Part shown: one piece after another, positions 50,999 through 60,582 of the stretch | Position numbering within the stretch: position 1 is the first letter of the stretch | Layout of the letters: each line of letters begins with the position of its first letter | Assembly: GCA_025558095.1 (NCBI GenBank) | Contig: JAIVFI010000020.1 | Location: 62,001-126,000, forward strand | DNA: 64,000 bases | Direction: 5' to 3' | Source of the DNA: Hyaloraphidium curvatum | Lineage: Eukaryota > Monoblepharomycota > Hyaloraphidiomycetes > Hyaloraphidiales > Hyaloraphidiaceae | Made by a program: the position numbers and the translations under genes | Notes under the pieces: model-generated | Database searches by the model: none | What the model was told of the DNA's origin: nothing | Seen by the model: only the letters and a program-made list of their open reading frames with translations

Positions 50999-51499
50999 TC
51001 ATGAATTGGTAATGTGGTGGCATGGCGTAGCAACAAGAGTGCCTCGCGTCGACTCGCGCAGTTGGTCCGCAGTATATGCCAACGCCCAAAGACGCTTGCT
51101 CGTCTCTCGATCCGTCCTCAGGTGCTCTTTCGCGGCCGATCCGCGAGGCCCCGTCCTCCCTCCACCCGCCGGTCCTTTGCGAGCGCGACCATCCCCCTTC
51201 AGCGCATCAACGACGGCCTCGAGCTGCCCCTCGCGCCCCATCAGCCGCTCTTCCAGCGCCCTGACTTGGTCCGCGGCACGCAGGAAGCCGTCGCGGAGCT
51301 CCCCTTCGGTGATCGGCCCGCCATCGCGCAGCCTGCGTTCCAGCTCGGCGAGGGTGGGCGAGACGCGGCCAGGGGCGGCGCTGGGCCCAGCGTCGTCCGC
51401 GGTGCCGCGGCGCTGCGGTGCGGTGTGTGGGACGAGGAATCGGGCGAAAGGGCGGCAGAGGGCGACGAGTGGCACGCGGCGGTGTGCGAGCATCTTCAT
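50999..51499 (-). CDS. Coiled-coil protein A2 (duplicate of A1), possibly decaying
   Basis: A 166-residue ORF from the ATG at 51499. An extra N-terminus (MKMLAHRRVPLVALCRPFAR) precedes the family helix (LAELERRLRDGGPITEGEL, RDGFLRAADQVRALEERLMG, REGQLEAVVDALKG). Relative to A1 an extra base in the run of Gs after DALKG shifts the frame, so the last ~70 residues (GDGRARKGPAGGGR...) are not homologous to A1's tail. Either A2 encodes a novel C-terminus or it is a pseudogene. The helix core itself is well conserved. Confidence 0.45.
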   Translation of the reverse strand: MKMLAHRRVPLVALCRPFARFLVPHTAPQRRGTADDAGPSAAPGRVSPTLAELERRLRDGGPITEGELRDGFLRAADQVRALEERLMGREGQLEAVVDALKGDGRARKGPAGGGRTGPRGSAAKEHLRTDRETSKRLWALAYTADQLRESTRGTLVATPCHHITNS

Positions 51500-51684
51500 G
51501 GCTCGGAAATGCGTGACAGCTCAGCAGTGTCCAATCATCACGTGCGTCGACTGCATCGGGGCCGGCGCGGGCACAAGCTTGACAGTCAGACCTGCCGGAA
51601 TGGAGTTGCACGGCCACGGCAGGGTAATCGTTTGAATTTGAATCTCAAAGAAACTGATGACAAGGAAAGATCAACTGCTGTGGT

Positions 51685-52263
51685 CTACCAGAACACTGTC
51701 CAGGACGGCGCCGCAGCCCCGCGCGCGCTCCTCCACCCTCCATGCACTCCCACGCCAGCAGACAGAACCCCGCGAGCTCCACCGTGCCGATACTTCCCGA
51801 GAAAGACGAGACGAACGACTGCCTGGCACATCGCACGATCGATCGGAGCGCCCTCACGCCCGGCGGTCGAGACACCTTCGGCGGATGTAACCTTCGGGAC
51901 CCTTCTGTCCTCGTCCGCGTAGCGGTAAACCGAGTTGGGCAGCGCGGCCCCGTCGGCCCACGCGTGCGCCTCCTCGGCCCACGCGTGCGCCTCGTCGAGC
52001 GCCCGGTTGGCGAGCGCCGCCGCCAGGTCCGCGCGCGCCCGCGCCTGCTCCATGCCCGCCCGGAGGCCCGCCGCCTCGGCCTCGGCGGCCCGCAGCGCCA
52101 CCAGTGCGCCGAACAGTCCCCCGCGAAGCTCCGCGCGCCCGATGCGCTCGCCGCGGACCAGCCGATGCTCGAGCGCCACGAGCGTGGCCTGCGCCGAAAC
52201 GCGCCGGTCGAGGCTGCCGCGGACCGCGAGCCCGGTTGCGCGGCGGCTGGCGAGTCCGAACAT
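51685..52263 (-). pseudogene. Decayed duplicate B2 of coiled-coil gene B1
   Basis: It starts MFGLASRRATGLAVRG like B1 and keeps the helix motif (RLVRGERIGRAELRGGLFGA) and part of the coiled coil (ARADLAAALANRALDEAHAW). About 140 codons covering most of the C-terminal domain are deleted, joining the coil directly to LPNSVYRYADED. A further small deletion after AEGVS shifts the frame, so the original stop is bypassed and the frame runs 50-odd codons to 51685. I interpret it as a pseudogene. Confidence 0.7.
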
Positions 52264-52510
52264 TGCCGTGGGGTGCTCGACTTTCGATCGACACGAGTCA
52301 TCGCACGCCGCCTTACACCGACAACGTCGGAATGGGCTCCACAAAGCGGGAGAACGGACAAGCAAGGAGTGGTAACTTGGTACATAGACTGGAGAACGAA
52401 ACGGATACGCGTCATCCACTTCGCAAGGAGAGAGTGAGTCGCGGAGGAGCAGGACCTTGAAAGCCCCTATAACCAGAATCAGACGCTGCGCGACGCTACA
52501 CCGACTAATC

Positions 52511-52844
52511 GGCTTGGGGGCTGTTGGGATGGAAGGGCACTCCGAATGTTGATAAACGTCTTGCCATTCAATGGCCTTGATTGGCGTTGGAGTCCACCGG
52601 AGTTACAAGCCATCCGGACTAAATCACTCCGCGTGGAGGCGCATCGTTTCCCAACGTGAAGTGGCACTTTCCGACACCGCGACATGGCGCACCGATGATC
52701 ATGGCGCACCGATGAGGACGAGGACGAGCTTTGGTCGTAGCGTGCCGGAGATAATGCCGCTTGCGCCCCACGTCGAGCACACCCGACAACTGAATCTCAA
52801 ACCCCTTCTAACCTCATTGCGCACGAAAGATTTCCATTAATCCG
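52511..52844. other. Intergenic stretch, no supported gene
   Basis: Between the duplication and the 3' end of the MYND gene. A plus-strand ORF at 52571-52840 has no recognisable motif. Nothing else seen. Confidence 0.4.
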
Positions 52845-53880
52845 TCATCGCATTCTCGCAATCTCCTCACGTATCTCCCTCAGCATCTCGGGCGACATGG
52901 TCGTAGTGCTCAGCTCGACGCCCGCTTCCGGGATCTTGACGCTGAACTGCTTCTTCTTCTCGCCCTTCTCGCCCTTGCTTTCGCCAGACCGCGGCTCCGA
53001 TGCCGAAGCGGCCTCGGATGGGAGGGCCGGCTTACAGGTGCGCTTGTGCCGCCGCCAGTCCTGGAAATCGTGATCGGTCAAAGGCCATTAGCTGGAAAAC
53101 TAACGAGCGAGAGACACCAACCGCCTTCTGGCACTCCGCGCCGCAGTACATCACAGCCCGACAGCGGGAGTAGCGCTGCATGGACGACTTTTTCTCCGAG
53201 CGCACGGGGCAATCCGCGTTCTCGCACTCCTTGGCCCGCGCCTCCCGGCCCTGTTGCGCCGCCATGACCTCGGCCTTGCGGCGGTCCCACGCCTCAAACA
53301 GCGCGCGGAACTCGCGCCGGAATGTCGCAACGGCGCGGGGCTCCATCTTCCTCTCGATCATGTTGGCCACCTGGAACGCCGCGGGCGTGACGTAGCCCCT
53401 CTCCACCGCCTGGTTGGCGTTCGCCGCGCACTCGGCAATGTGCAGATCACCCAAGTCGCCGGTCATCATCGCCTCGGCGCCGCAGTTGGCGATGAGCGAC
53501 CGCGCGACGTTGGGCAGCGAGTCGGGCGGGTCCCTTTCCTTGGGCCCGTCGAGCGCGGTCCACGCCGCCCGCCGCCACCACATCAGCGCTTCGTCCCGGT
53601 TCTTGTCCGCGCCCAGGCCGAAGTAGAGCGCGTCCCCGGCCCGCACCATCGCCGCGACGTCGCCGGCCTCAGCCAGTTTCTTCACCGCGGAAAAGTCCGC
53701 GAACTCCCGCCGCACTTGTGACGCCGTCTCGGGGTCCATGATCCTCCGGCGGATCGCATCGCTGTCGACCGGGGCGGACGAGAAGCCGCGGCGGCACGAG
53801 TTCTCGCTCTGTGTGTAGGAGATGAAGTCCTTCTCGCCCCAGTCGATGGTTTCGAGCCGTTTGCGGGGGCGGCGGGACAT
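52845..53880 (-). CDS. MYND-type zinc-finger protein with Sel1-like helices
   Basis: Two exons, 53880-53122 and 53060-52845 (61-nt intron), 324 residues. Residues ~60-110 resemble a Sel1/TPR-like helical repeat (GDVAAMVRAGDALYFGLGAD, EALMWWRRAAW). The MYND finger (~215-262) is CENADCPVRSEKKSSMQRYS, RCRAVMYCGAECQKA then, across the splice, DWRRHKRTCK, giving the canonical C-x4-C...C-x2-C...YC-x3-CQ...W-x2-H-x3-C spacing. The tail is charged and Lys-rich (SKGEKGEKKKQFSVKIP) and ends with a helix, EMLREIREEIARM. MYND fingers mediate protein-protein contacts. The upstream region shares an element with gene B1. Confidence 0.85.
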
Positions 53881-54027
53881 GGTTGCTGCCTTCGCGGAAA
53901 AAACCCCAATCGCCCCAGCGAATGCGGTGGACGGCAGTCCAGTGGAGGGTGAGTTGCGGGGGGAGGAGCAGGGAGGTCGAGTCCCCCGAAAAACAACCGG
54001 ACGCCAAAGCCGCTCCTTTCAATTCAG

Positions 54028-54165
54028 CGAGCCCGAGGCTTCAGATACGGCCAAAGAACTCTCCCAATCTTGATGCAATGCATCGGGTCATTGCGCCTTG
54101 ATGGGAATGAAAGATCCTCCACGTACCGTTTGAGTTTGCCGCAGGAGTCACCCTACGCCTCACGT
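54028..54165 (-). promoter_or_regulatory. Upstream element shared with gene B1, copy 2
   Basis: Homologous to 49836-49975. It starts ~150 nt upstream of the MYND ATG (53880). See the first copy for the shared blocks. The same orientation relative to both genes favours a regulatory or 5' UTR origin over chance. Confidence 0.65.
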
Positions 54166-54891
54166 CGTCGCCAACCTGATGCAGATCAGCGTATACATAC
54201 GTAATGCGAGTCGGGCTAAAACTCCGCTGAAGGGCGGTTCTAGTTTGCATGGTCGATTCGACCTTGAACCGATGTGTGACGCGAGTCCCGAAACATCGAG
54301 TCGGGCTCGCGTCCTCGACAAGCTCCTTTTGCGCCTGGCGGCCCGTTCGTCCTTCAATCGACGTCTTACAATTGTCACAATTTGATCCCGCTCGCAACGA
54401 AGATGGCAATCTGCGGGGCCGAAAGGAGCGAGCGGGTGAGGTGCTTGACGCAGGTCCCTCTCCCACACGTCCCTCACCCGCATCCGCCCAGGTAACGGCC
54501 CTTTCGAAGCTCCAGCCCAATCTGCAGAACGTCCCGTTCCACCGCTCCCCATCCCGGTCTCTCCGGTTTTCCCGACGGGCGTTCCGCCCGCCCCGCCCGC
54601 CCGCCATGGACGTTCCCACACCCCCGCTCCGCCCGCCGCGCGAGATCCGGCATCGGCGCCCGACGGAAAATCCACCGTACAGTTTGTCTGCGCATCTGGT
54701 GCCGCGCAGGCTTGCGGGGTATGCGCACTTGGACGCCGGGATGCACGGGGAAAGATCCCAAGGGCCGGGCGGGCGGGTCGAATCAGGTAATCAGAGACAT
54801 CAGAGGCGGGCGGCTCGATGTCCTTTTCCTCGTCCCCCAAAGGACACCTAGCGCTCCACAGACCGCAACGCACCCCAGCACGCCGCCCACG
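54166..54891. other. Intergenic region, no clear gene
   Basis: About 0.7 kb. A plus-strand frame from the ATG at 54606 (MDVPTPPLRPPREIRHRRP) is short, proline/arginine-rich and without a family match. I do not call it. The region probably contains the promoter of the secreted Cys-rich gene. Confidence 0.4.
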
Positions 54892-55434
54892 ATGTTCAAG
54901 CACGCTTTCGCCGCCCTCCTCGCCGCCCTCGCGCTGTCCGCGATGGCCGCCGCGGCGCCCGCCGGCGGCGACGCTCCCGCCCACGTCCTCTTTGCGCGCT
55001 CGTGCGGCGACTGCTCCTCCGACGCCTTTTGGTGGGCACCGCCAGGCACGCCGCCTCCTTCCATCGCAGCCTTCTGATCGATGGTGCTCCACAGCGAGCT
55101 CGCGTACCCCGGCGCCCCCGATTCGCAGGTGGCCTGCGTCAAGTACGCTCGCGGCGCGCAGCACCTTTACCGCCGCTACGCCATCCCCTACACCACGTGC
55201 ACCGGCAAGTACGCCAGCTGCAGCGGGGTCTTCATCCCTCCCCGGGCCGAGAACATCGAGACCGCCGCGGCCTGCCAGGAGTACTGCGACGCCGACAACA
55301 CGTGCGTCTACGCCGAATGGAATCCGGTCGGAAAGACCTGCGACAAGTACAGCTCCATTGCCGGCGTCGGGTCCTTTGCCGGGGGGGCCAACATCTACGT
55401 CAAGAACGGGGGGGAGTGCCCGCCCGGGTGCTGA
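54892..55434 (+). CDS. Small secreted cysteine-rich protein (PAN/apple-like)
   Basis: Two exons, 54892-55031 and 55095-55434 (63-nt intron), 159 residues. Signal peptide MFKHAFAALLAALALSAMAAAAP. The mature part has at least twelve cysteines: SCGDCSSDAFC (completed by the splice), VACVKY, TTCTGKYASC, AACQEYCDADNTCVYAEW, KTCDKYS, GECPPGC. The CxxYC...TC.Y.EW segment resembles a PAN/apple or other lectin-like disulfide module used in adhesion. The in-frame TGA at 55075 lies inside the intron, so splicing is required. Probably an extracellular or wall-associated effector-like protein; no specific function can be given. Confidence 0.72.
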
Positions 55435-55888
55435 TCGGTCGCGGTGCGGACAGTGCGACGGTGGGCCTGCGCATGTGCCGACGATCATCCCTCCGGATTC
55501 TGAACGATCGCACGTACAGGCGTTTCTTGGGGGAGGGAATCAGCGGGGACTGGGAGGTGCGCGGCAGGGCAACCACCGACAATAGCACACTCCATAGAAT
55601 CATTTCCGAGCGCATCAGCCTTCGCATGCGGCCCACCGTCCCTTTCATCGGTCCGGCCGGTCAGCGCCGTGCGTGCGCTTCTGGCAGCCCGATGTCTTCA
55701 AACGAGCGGCAGCCCGGGCCACCGAAACAACTTGGACGCGGTATCATCGATCCAGCTCCCTTCGAGCGCACCCATAACTCGACGGGCCCAACTCGGCATA
55801 CCAATGCAAAGACAACGTGCACTAAGGATGATGGATCCGACCCGCACCGACCTCGTTGCGCCCGTGATGCGCGGACACCGCCGCCCCC

Positions 55889-56299
55889 TCACGCGCCCGG
55901 CGTCGCCGCCGCCTTGGCCGTCGTCGTCGCCGGCACCCACACCCACTGGAACGTCCACTTTCCGTCCTTCCACACCCAGCTCCCCGTCCATCCCCTCCTG
56001 CGGAGCCGCGGGGGCCGCGCGGGGGGCGCTGCAGCGCGCGGGACGGCGAGGTCAGGTCAGGACCGCGGTGCGGTGCCGCGCGGGGGTGTTGCGCACGTAC
56101 CGACGGGGGCGGTGGGGTCGTCTTGCTCGGCTCCGGCGCCGGCTTCGTAGCCCTGCACGGCAAGGCCACCCGGGGCGGGGACCTGCGGGCGGCTTCCGCT
56201 TCCTTCGGCGCGCGCGGCGGGCGCGAGGCAGAGCAGAACGAGCACCATCGCCAGCGCGGCGAACACGAACAGCGCGGTGGAACTTCCGCGGCGGGCCAT
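55889..56299 (-). CDS. Small secreted protein, family unknown
   Basis: Two exons, 56299-56101 and 56028-55889 (72-nt intron starting GTACGT), 112 residues. The signal peptide is clear (MARRGSSTALFVFAALAMVL then VLLCLAPAARAEG). The spliced C-terminus is Trp-rich: RRRGWTGSWVWKDGKWTFQW followed by VWVPATTTAKAAATPGA. A WxWxxGxWxxxWxW pattern of this kind is seen in small secreted proteins of unknown role. The pro-part is acidic and Pro-rich. Neither frame alone makes a sensible protein; the phase-matched splice does. No function is assigned. Confidence 0.58.
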
Positions 56300-57987
56300 G
56301 GCGTCGACGAGATGGAGAGAGAGACCTCGGGACGGTTGGGGATGCCGCTCGCAACAAACAATCCGGACCCGTCGACGTGCCGCGTGCACCGCCCTGACAC
56401 GGCCTCGCATCGACACACCCGACGCTCCGATCCGGTCTCCGGGCCCAGCATCCCGCTGGCAGGATGATGCCGGCGCCCCCGACTCCCTCCGCGCGAACCG
56501 ACCCGCCCCGGCCGCGCCGCGCTCCCGGCGAAAGCCCCTGCGATCACCCCGCATCCGCCTCCCTCCCCGCGCAGCAACCTCCCCAGCCCCTCCCGCGTCG
56601 CCGGCAGCCCCGCCTTCGGAGTCCGTCCCGGGGGCGCGGAGGAGGGCCGCGGCGAGCACCTCCGCGGCGGTGGGGCGGGAGGGGGGGACGGGCATCGAGG
56701 AGGGCGAGGGCGGCGGATGTGTGGGCCGCTTCCGACGCGGGGGAGGAGGGCACATCACCGTCGGAGGCGGCGAGGAGGAGGGATGCGAGGGGCGACGGGT
56801 ATCGGGGGCCATCGCACGGAGAAGGGGGCACCGGCGTTGGGACCGGGACGTCCCACGTCGGCCCCTTCCCGCCGTCGTACCGGGACGGGGCGATGCACAT
56901 CCCGGCGCTCCGAGCCGCGCGCGCCGTCCGTGCCCGCGGCCCCCGGCCGTACGTCCGCACTCGGCCGTCCACGTCCGCGCACCAGTCCATCCATCCATCC
57001 ATCCGCAACCTCACCATCCACCCTCCCCTACCCCACCGCACGGGGCGATGGGATACTGGGTGACGCACGGGGTGGCCGATTGGCGCATGGCGCCATGCCG
57101 TGTCCAGGCCCTCCGGCCGCGGCGGCTTCTCGCACCCCCGCGCGGGCGGGACGGGGATTGAAACGGGAATGCAAAGGTGGCAGGGGGACGTCGCGCGCGA
57201 GGCAGGGAGGAGGCAAGACGGCGGACGCCCGGCGCCGGGCGGTTTCTGCCGGGCCGAAGCGGATGGGGCTGGTGCGGCCGTTCGGCCCGCGGGGGTGAAG
57301 CCTGCCCCCGTCTCCCCTCCATTCTGTCCCCCGTCAGGCCCCCGGGCGACGTCCGGCGCGCGTCCGCCAAAACCCCGACCAGCCGGGGCGGCCGGGTCCT
57401 CGATCCCCGGGCCGCGGGCGAAAAGACCTCTTGCCGAGGGGCGGGCTGGTGCGGTGGGGTATCGGCGCCCCCGCGGTTTCGCGGCGGGAGTGCGACACCC
57501 GGAGTGCAGGGAGGGGCGGAAGAGTGGGGAGAATGGCGGGCAGGCCGGCCGAGGGGCGGGGGATGCACGGGTCGGGGGATGGAATTGCACCGCCGGCCGT
57601 GCGGTGATTCTCGAAGCCCGGTCCGGCCACGGAGCGGTGCGGGGCGGCAGCGGCGGCTCGCCAGGGGATGCAGGGACGGAGGCTTTGGGGGTTCCGAGCG
57701 GGGACGGGAGGGGGCGGGGACGGCGGGGCGGCCGGGGGGGTCGGCGGGTGGACGGCCGGTGCTGTGGCGAGAGGTCCGGGTGCCGCCGGCGGATGCACGG
57801 GGTGCGCTGCCGGGCCGTGCCCCGGGCCTGTGGGTGCTGTACATGCAGGGGTGTATGTGTGAGGGGTTGCGGTTGTTGGTGCGGGGACGGTTGGCGAGCC
57901 GATTCTGGGGGGCGTCCAGGGCATCGGCGATCGGAGGCGCGGAAACTCCTTGGAGCGGCTCCCCGAACCCCTGCGAGCCCCACTCCG
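56300..57987. other. Intergenic region 5' of the C2H2 gene, including (CATC)n
   Basis: 1.7 kb between divergent start codons. Extremely GC-rich; many overlapping ORFs on all frames without motifs. A (CATC)n microsatellite of about five units lies near 56986-57004. The right part (from ~57449) is duplicated at 50128-50690, showing it is a discrete upstream module. Confidence 0.5.
56986..57004. repeat. (CATC)n microsatellite
   Basis: Tandem TCCA/CATC units, about five copies, in the intergenic region upstream of the C2H2 gene. Confidence 0.8.
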
Positions 57988-58047
57988 ATGACCCCGCACG
58001 CCGAGCCGCCCGCCGCCGCGCCGCCGCCGCGCGCGGAGCCGTTGCCG
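57449..58047 (+). repeat. C2H2 gene upstream module, parent copy of dispersed duplicate
   Basis: Collinear with 50128-50745; contains ~540 nt of upstream sequence plus the first ~15-20 codons of the C2H2 gene. Because an intact gene follows here, this is probably the source copy. Confidence 0.8.
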
Positions 58048-59175
58048 GGAGCCTGGGGCGGGCCGGGGGCGCGCGCGGAGGGCGCGGGCGGGTGGGGCGG
58101 CCCCGCGAAGGACGCGGTGCCCGCGCGGTCGGCCGGGCCGCCCGGCCACTCGGCGCGGATGGCGATCGACGGGCTGCTCGCGCCGGCGTCTCAGACGATC
58201 GGCGCGGCTCCCGGCGGGGGCGGCGGGCCGGCGGACGGCGCGGGCGCACCCCCGGCCGCGCTGCCCGCCCCGCTGCCCGCGCCGCTGCCGCCCTCGCGCT
58301 CGCCCGCCGCGCGCTCGCCCTCGGGCGACTCGGTGTCGCACGCGGACGCCGTGCCGTTCGCATACGCAGAGTCGGACCCGCACGCCGCAGCGCCCGTCTC
58401 GCCGCCCCTCACGGACCCGCGCGCCGCCTCGCTGCCGCCCCTGCGCGGCTACCACCAGCTGCTGCCCCCCAGCGCGGTCCCCTACGGCCAGCCGCAGCCC
58501 GCTTACCCCGGCCAGCTGCCCCCCCCGCAGCCCGCCTACCCCGCAACGGCACCCGCACCCCAGTACGCACAGCAGCAGCAGCCGGGCTACCCCGCCTACC
58601 CGTACCCCGCCTACCCCCCGCAGCAGCCCGCCGCACCCGCACCCCCCATGATGCAGCCCGCTGTCCCCACCCCGCCGCAGCCCTTCCCGCCCTACCCCTC
58701 GCCGCCCGCCGCCTACCCCTACCCCCCCAACCCCGGCGTCGCCGCCTCCCCCTCGTACCCCCCCGCCTACCCCTACGCCCCCCCGCCCCCCGCCTACCGC
58801 GCCCCGTACCCGCCGTACCCCCCGGGCGCGGCCTACCCCCCGTACTACCCGTACCCCGACCCGCGCCAGCCCCTGCGCTACGACTCGCGCGGCCGCGTCA
58901 TCACCGGCCCGCCGCCCGACGGCTCGGATCCGCCGCGGTTCCCGTGCCCCATCTGCAACGCGACCTTCTCCACCCGGCCGCTGCTGGCGCGCCACTCGCG
59001 GATCCACTCCGCCGCGAGCCTGACGTACAGGTGCGGCGTGCCGGGGTGCGACAGGGTGTTCAGGCGGGTGGACAACAGGAAGGTGCACGAGGAGGGGCAC
59101 AGGCGCAGGCTGGAGAGGGAGAGGAAGGAGGGGAGGGGCGAGGGGATGGGGGGGCAGCCGATGCAGGGGGAGTGA
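57988..59175 (+). CDS. C2H2 zinc-finger protein with Pro/Tyr-rich low-complexity domain
   Basis: Intronless, 395 residues from the ATG at 57988. The first ~315 residues are low-complexity, rich in Pro, Ala and Tyr with repeated PAYP / PPYP / YPYP units (QPAYPGQLPPPQPAYP, QPGYPAYPYPAYPPQQ). Two C-terminal C2H2 fingers follow: FPCPICNATFSTRPLLARHS with RIH, and YRCGVPGCDRVFRRVDNRKV with HEEGH, i.e. CX2CX12HX3H and CX4CX12HX4H. Then a basic Arg/Glu tail. The layout is typical of fungal transcription factors with a prion-like activation or condensate-forming region. Its upstream module and first codons are duplicated ectopically at 50128-50745. DNA targets unknown. Confidence 0.85.
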   Translation: MTPHAEPPAAAPPPRAEPLPGAWGGPGARAEGAGGWGGPAKDAVPARSAGPPGHSARMAIDGLLAPASQTIGAAPGGGGGPADGAGAPPAALPAPLPAPLPPSRSPAARSPSGDSVSHADAVPFAYAESDPHAAAPVSPPLTDPRAASLPPLRGYHQLLPPSAVPYGQPQPAYPGQLPPPQPAYPATAPAPQYAQQQQPGYPAYPYPAYPPQQPAAPAPPMMQPAVPTPPQPFPPYPSPPAAYPYPPNPGVAASPSYPPAYPYAPPPPAYRAPYPPYPPGAAYPPYYPYPDPRQPLRYDSRGRVITGPPPDGSDPPRFPCPICNATFSTRPLLARHSRIHSAASLTYRCGVPGCDRVFRRVDNRKVHEEGHRRRLERERKEGRGEGMGGQPMQGE

Positions 59176-59328
59176 GCGCCGGCACCCCCAGGGAAAGGGA
59201 AGTGAAGGGAAGGGGAAGGGAAGGGCGGGGGGCGCGTCCCGGGCCGGCGGCCGCCGCATCCCATGTACATATCTTGCACCGTAGATCCGCCGCCTTCTTT
59301 GCCGTGCAGATCTTGCGCGCGGTGCGCG

Positions 59329-60206
59329 CTACACGTCCGTGCCCTCGCCCTTCTTCCCAAACAGCCGGCGGAAGCTGCCCAGGCTCCGCTTGATGGAGCT
59401 GATGCTCCCCGGCCGCGCCGCGTCCTCGTGTTCGCCATCCTCGCCCTCGCCGTCCCTGCCGTCCCTTTCCTCGGGCTTGGGCCGCTCCAGGCCCTCCTGC
59501 TTCCCGTCCGCCGCTTCTCGCGTCCCCGTCCCCGCCGCCCTCGCCGGCGCCTCGGGCTCCTCCACGATGATCCTGGCCATCTGCACCGCCCTCCTCCACA
59601 CTTCACCTTCTTCGCCCCCGCCGAAATGGCGCGCACCGGGCACCACGAACACCAGCGCCCCCGTCCTCTCCTCGCACTCCCTCTTGGTCCGCTCGTAGTC
59701 CTTGGTGAACGGATCGTTGTCCGACACCAGACACACCACCCGCCTGCACTTGGCATGCAGCCTCTCGTAGGACGGGAACCCCTCCATCCACGGCCCGACC
59801 TCCTTCCACGGCCTGTCCACGGCGAACCACGGCGCCACCGCCAGTATCCCCGCGAGGTGGTGCGGCGCCGCCGCGGCGGCGCGGAAACACGCCTGCGCGC
59901 CGACCGAATGCCCGACGAGCAGCGTGCGCCGCAGGAGGGGGGCGTCGCTGCCCATGGCCGCGAGCAGGCGGCGCGTCCATTCCCCCGGTTCGGGGGGGAG
60001 CGAGTCGCCGTCCCCCGGCATCTCCAGGCACTGCACCTCGCCGAACAGCTGGAAACGTGCGTCAGCCCGCCGGACTTTGCGGCGCCCGGCGGCGGGGCGC
60101 GCACCTTGGGGTACCGCCCGCACTGCTGCCGGAACCACGGGTACCAGTCCTTGTCGGGGTCGCCGGCCCAGCGGTGCACGAGGAGGAGGCGGAGGGGGGG
60201 GCGCAT
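59329..60206 (-). CDS. RBBP9/YdeN-type serine hydrolase
   Basis: Two exons, 60206-60105 and 60048-59329 (56-nt intron), 273 residues. The start RLLLVHRWAGDPDKDWYPWF matches the RBBP9/YdeN family opening (VHGx2Gx3DxWxPW), except that the usual His-Gly is His-Arg here. Nucleophile elbow TLLVGHSVGAQACF (Ser ~77); acid in VCLVSDNDPF; His in PGARHFGGG: a full alpha/beta-hydrolase triad. The last ~85 residues are a charged, disordered tail (EERDGRDGEGEDGEHED) ending with a basic SSIKRSLGSFRRLFGKKG helix, not usual in the family. Cytosolic esterase/serine hydrolase activity is expected; substrate unknown. Confidence 0.82.
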
Positions 60207-60582
60207 TGCGTTGCTGCGGGGGGGGAGGCGAGGAGGGGGAGGGAGGGGTGTGGGGTTGTTGGGCTGGCGGGGAGGCGGGGACGCGGGCGCGGAAACCGGA
60301 ATCGGGGCGCGGGAATCCGGGCATGCGAGGCGGGAAAACGGGGGGACGCGGCGGAGCGGGTGCAGGGAAAATGTGCGGTGCTCTTTCCTCCGTGCGGGCG
60401 CACGGATGGCGGTGAGAAGGAGGCGGACGATCGCGGTGGAAGGGGACGCCCTGCGGGGGCCGGACGGTGTGCTTCGGGACGGGACCCAGCGGCCGCTTCG
60501 GATTCAGTAAAGAGCAAACGGATGTGAGAAATCGAAGCAAGAAGTGTCGACGTTCGCGAACGCCCCCAGCGGGCGACGGCAA

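Larger units (their letters stand above)
50831..52510. repeat. Segmental duplication, copy 2 (decayed cassette)
   Basis: Partner of 47755-49830 in the same orientation, about 1.0 kb downstream of it. It contains an altered gene A2 and an internally deleted gene B2. Its left junction abuts the ectopic C2H2 upstream copy, and its right end fades near CGACGCTAC at ~52500. Confidence 0.88.

Noticed and set aside
52571-52840. Plus-strand ORF of 89 codons
   Set aside because: No motif, no duplicate, composition unlike neighbouring genes.
54606-54851. Plus-strand ORF starting MDVPTPPLRPPRE
   Set aside because: Short, Pro/Arg-rich, no homologue recognised and no consistent splice to a domain.
57334-59259. 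641-codon minus-strand ORF
   Set aside because: Antisense to the C2H2 gene; Arg/Gly/Val low-complexity mirror of Pro/Tyr codons.
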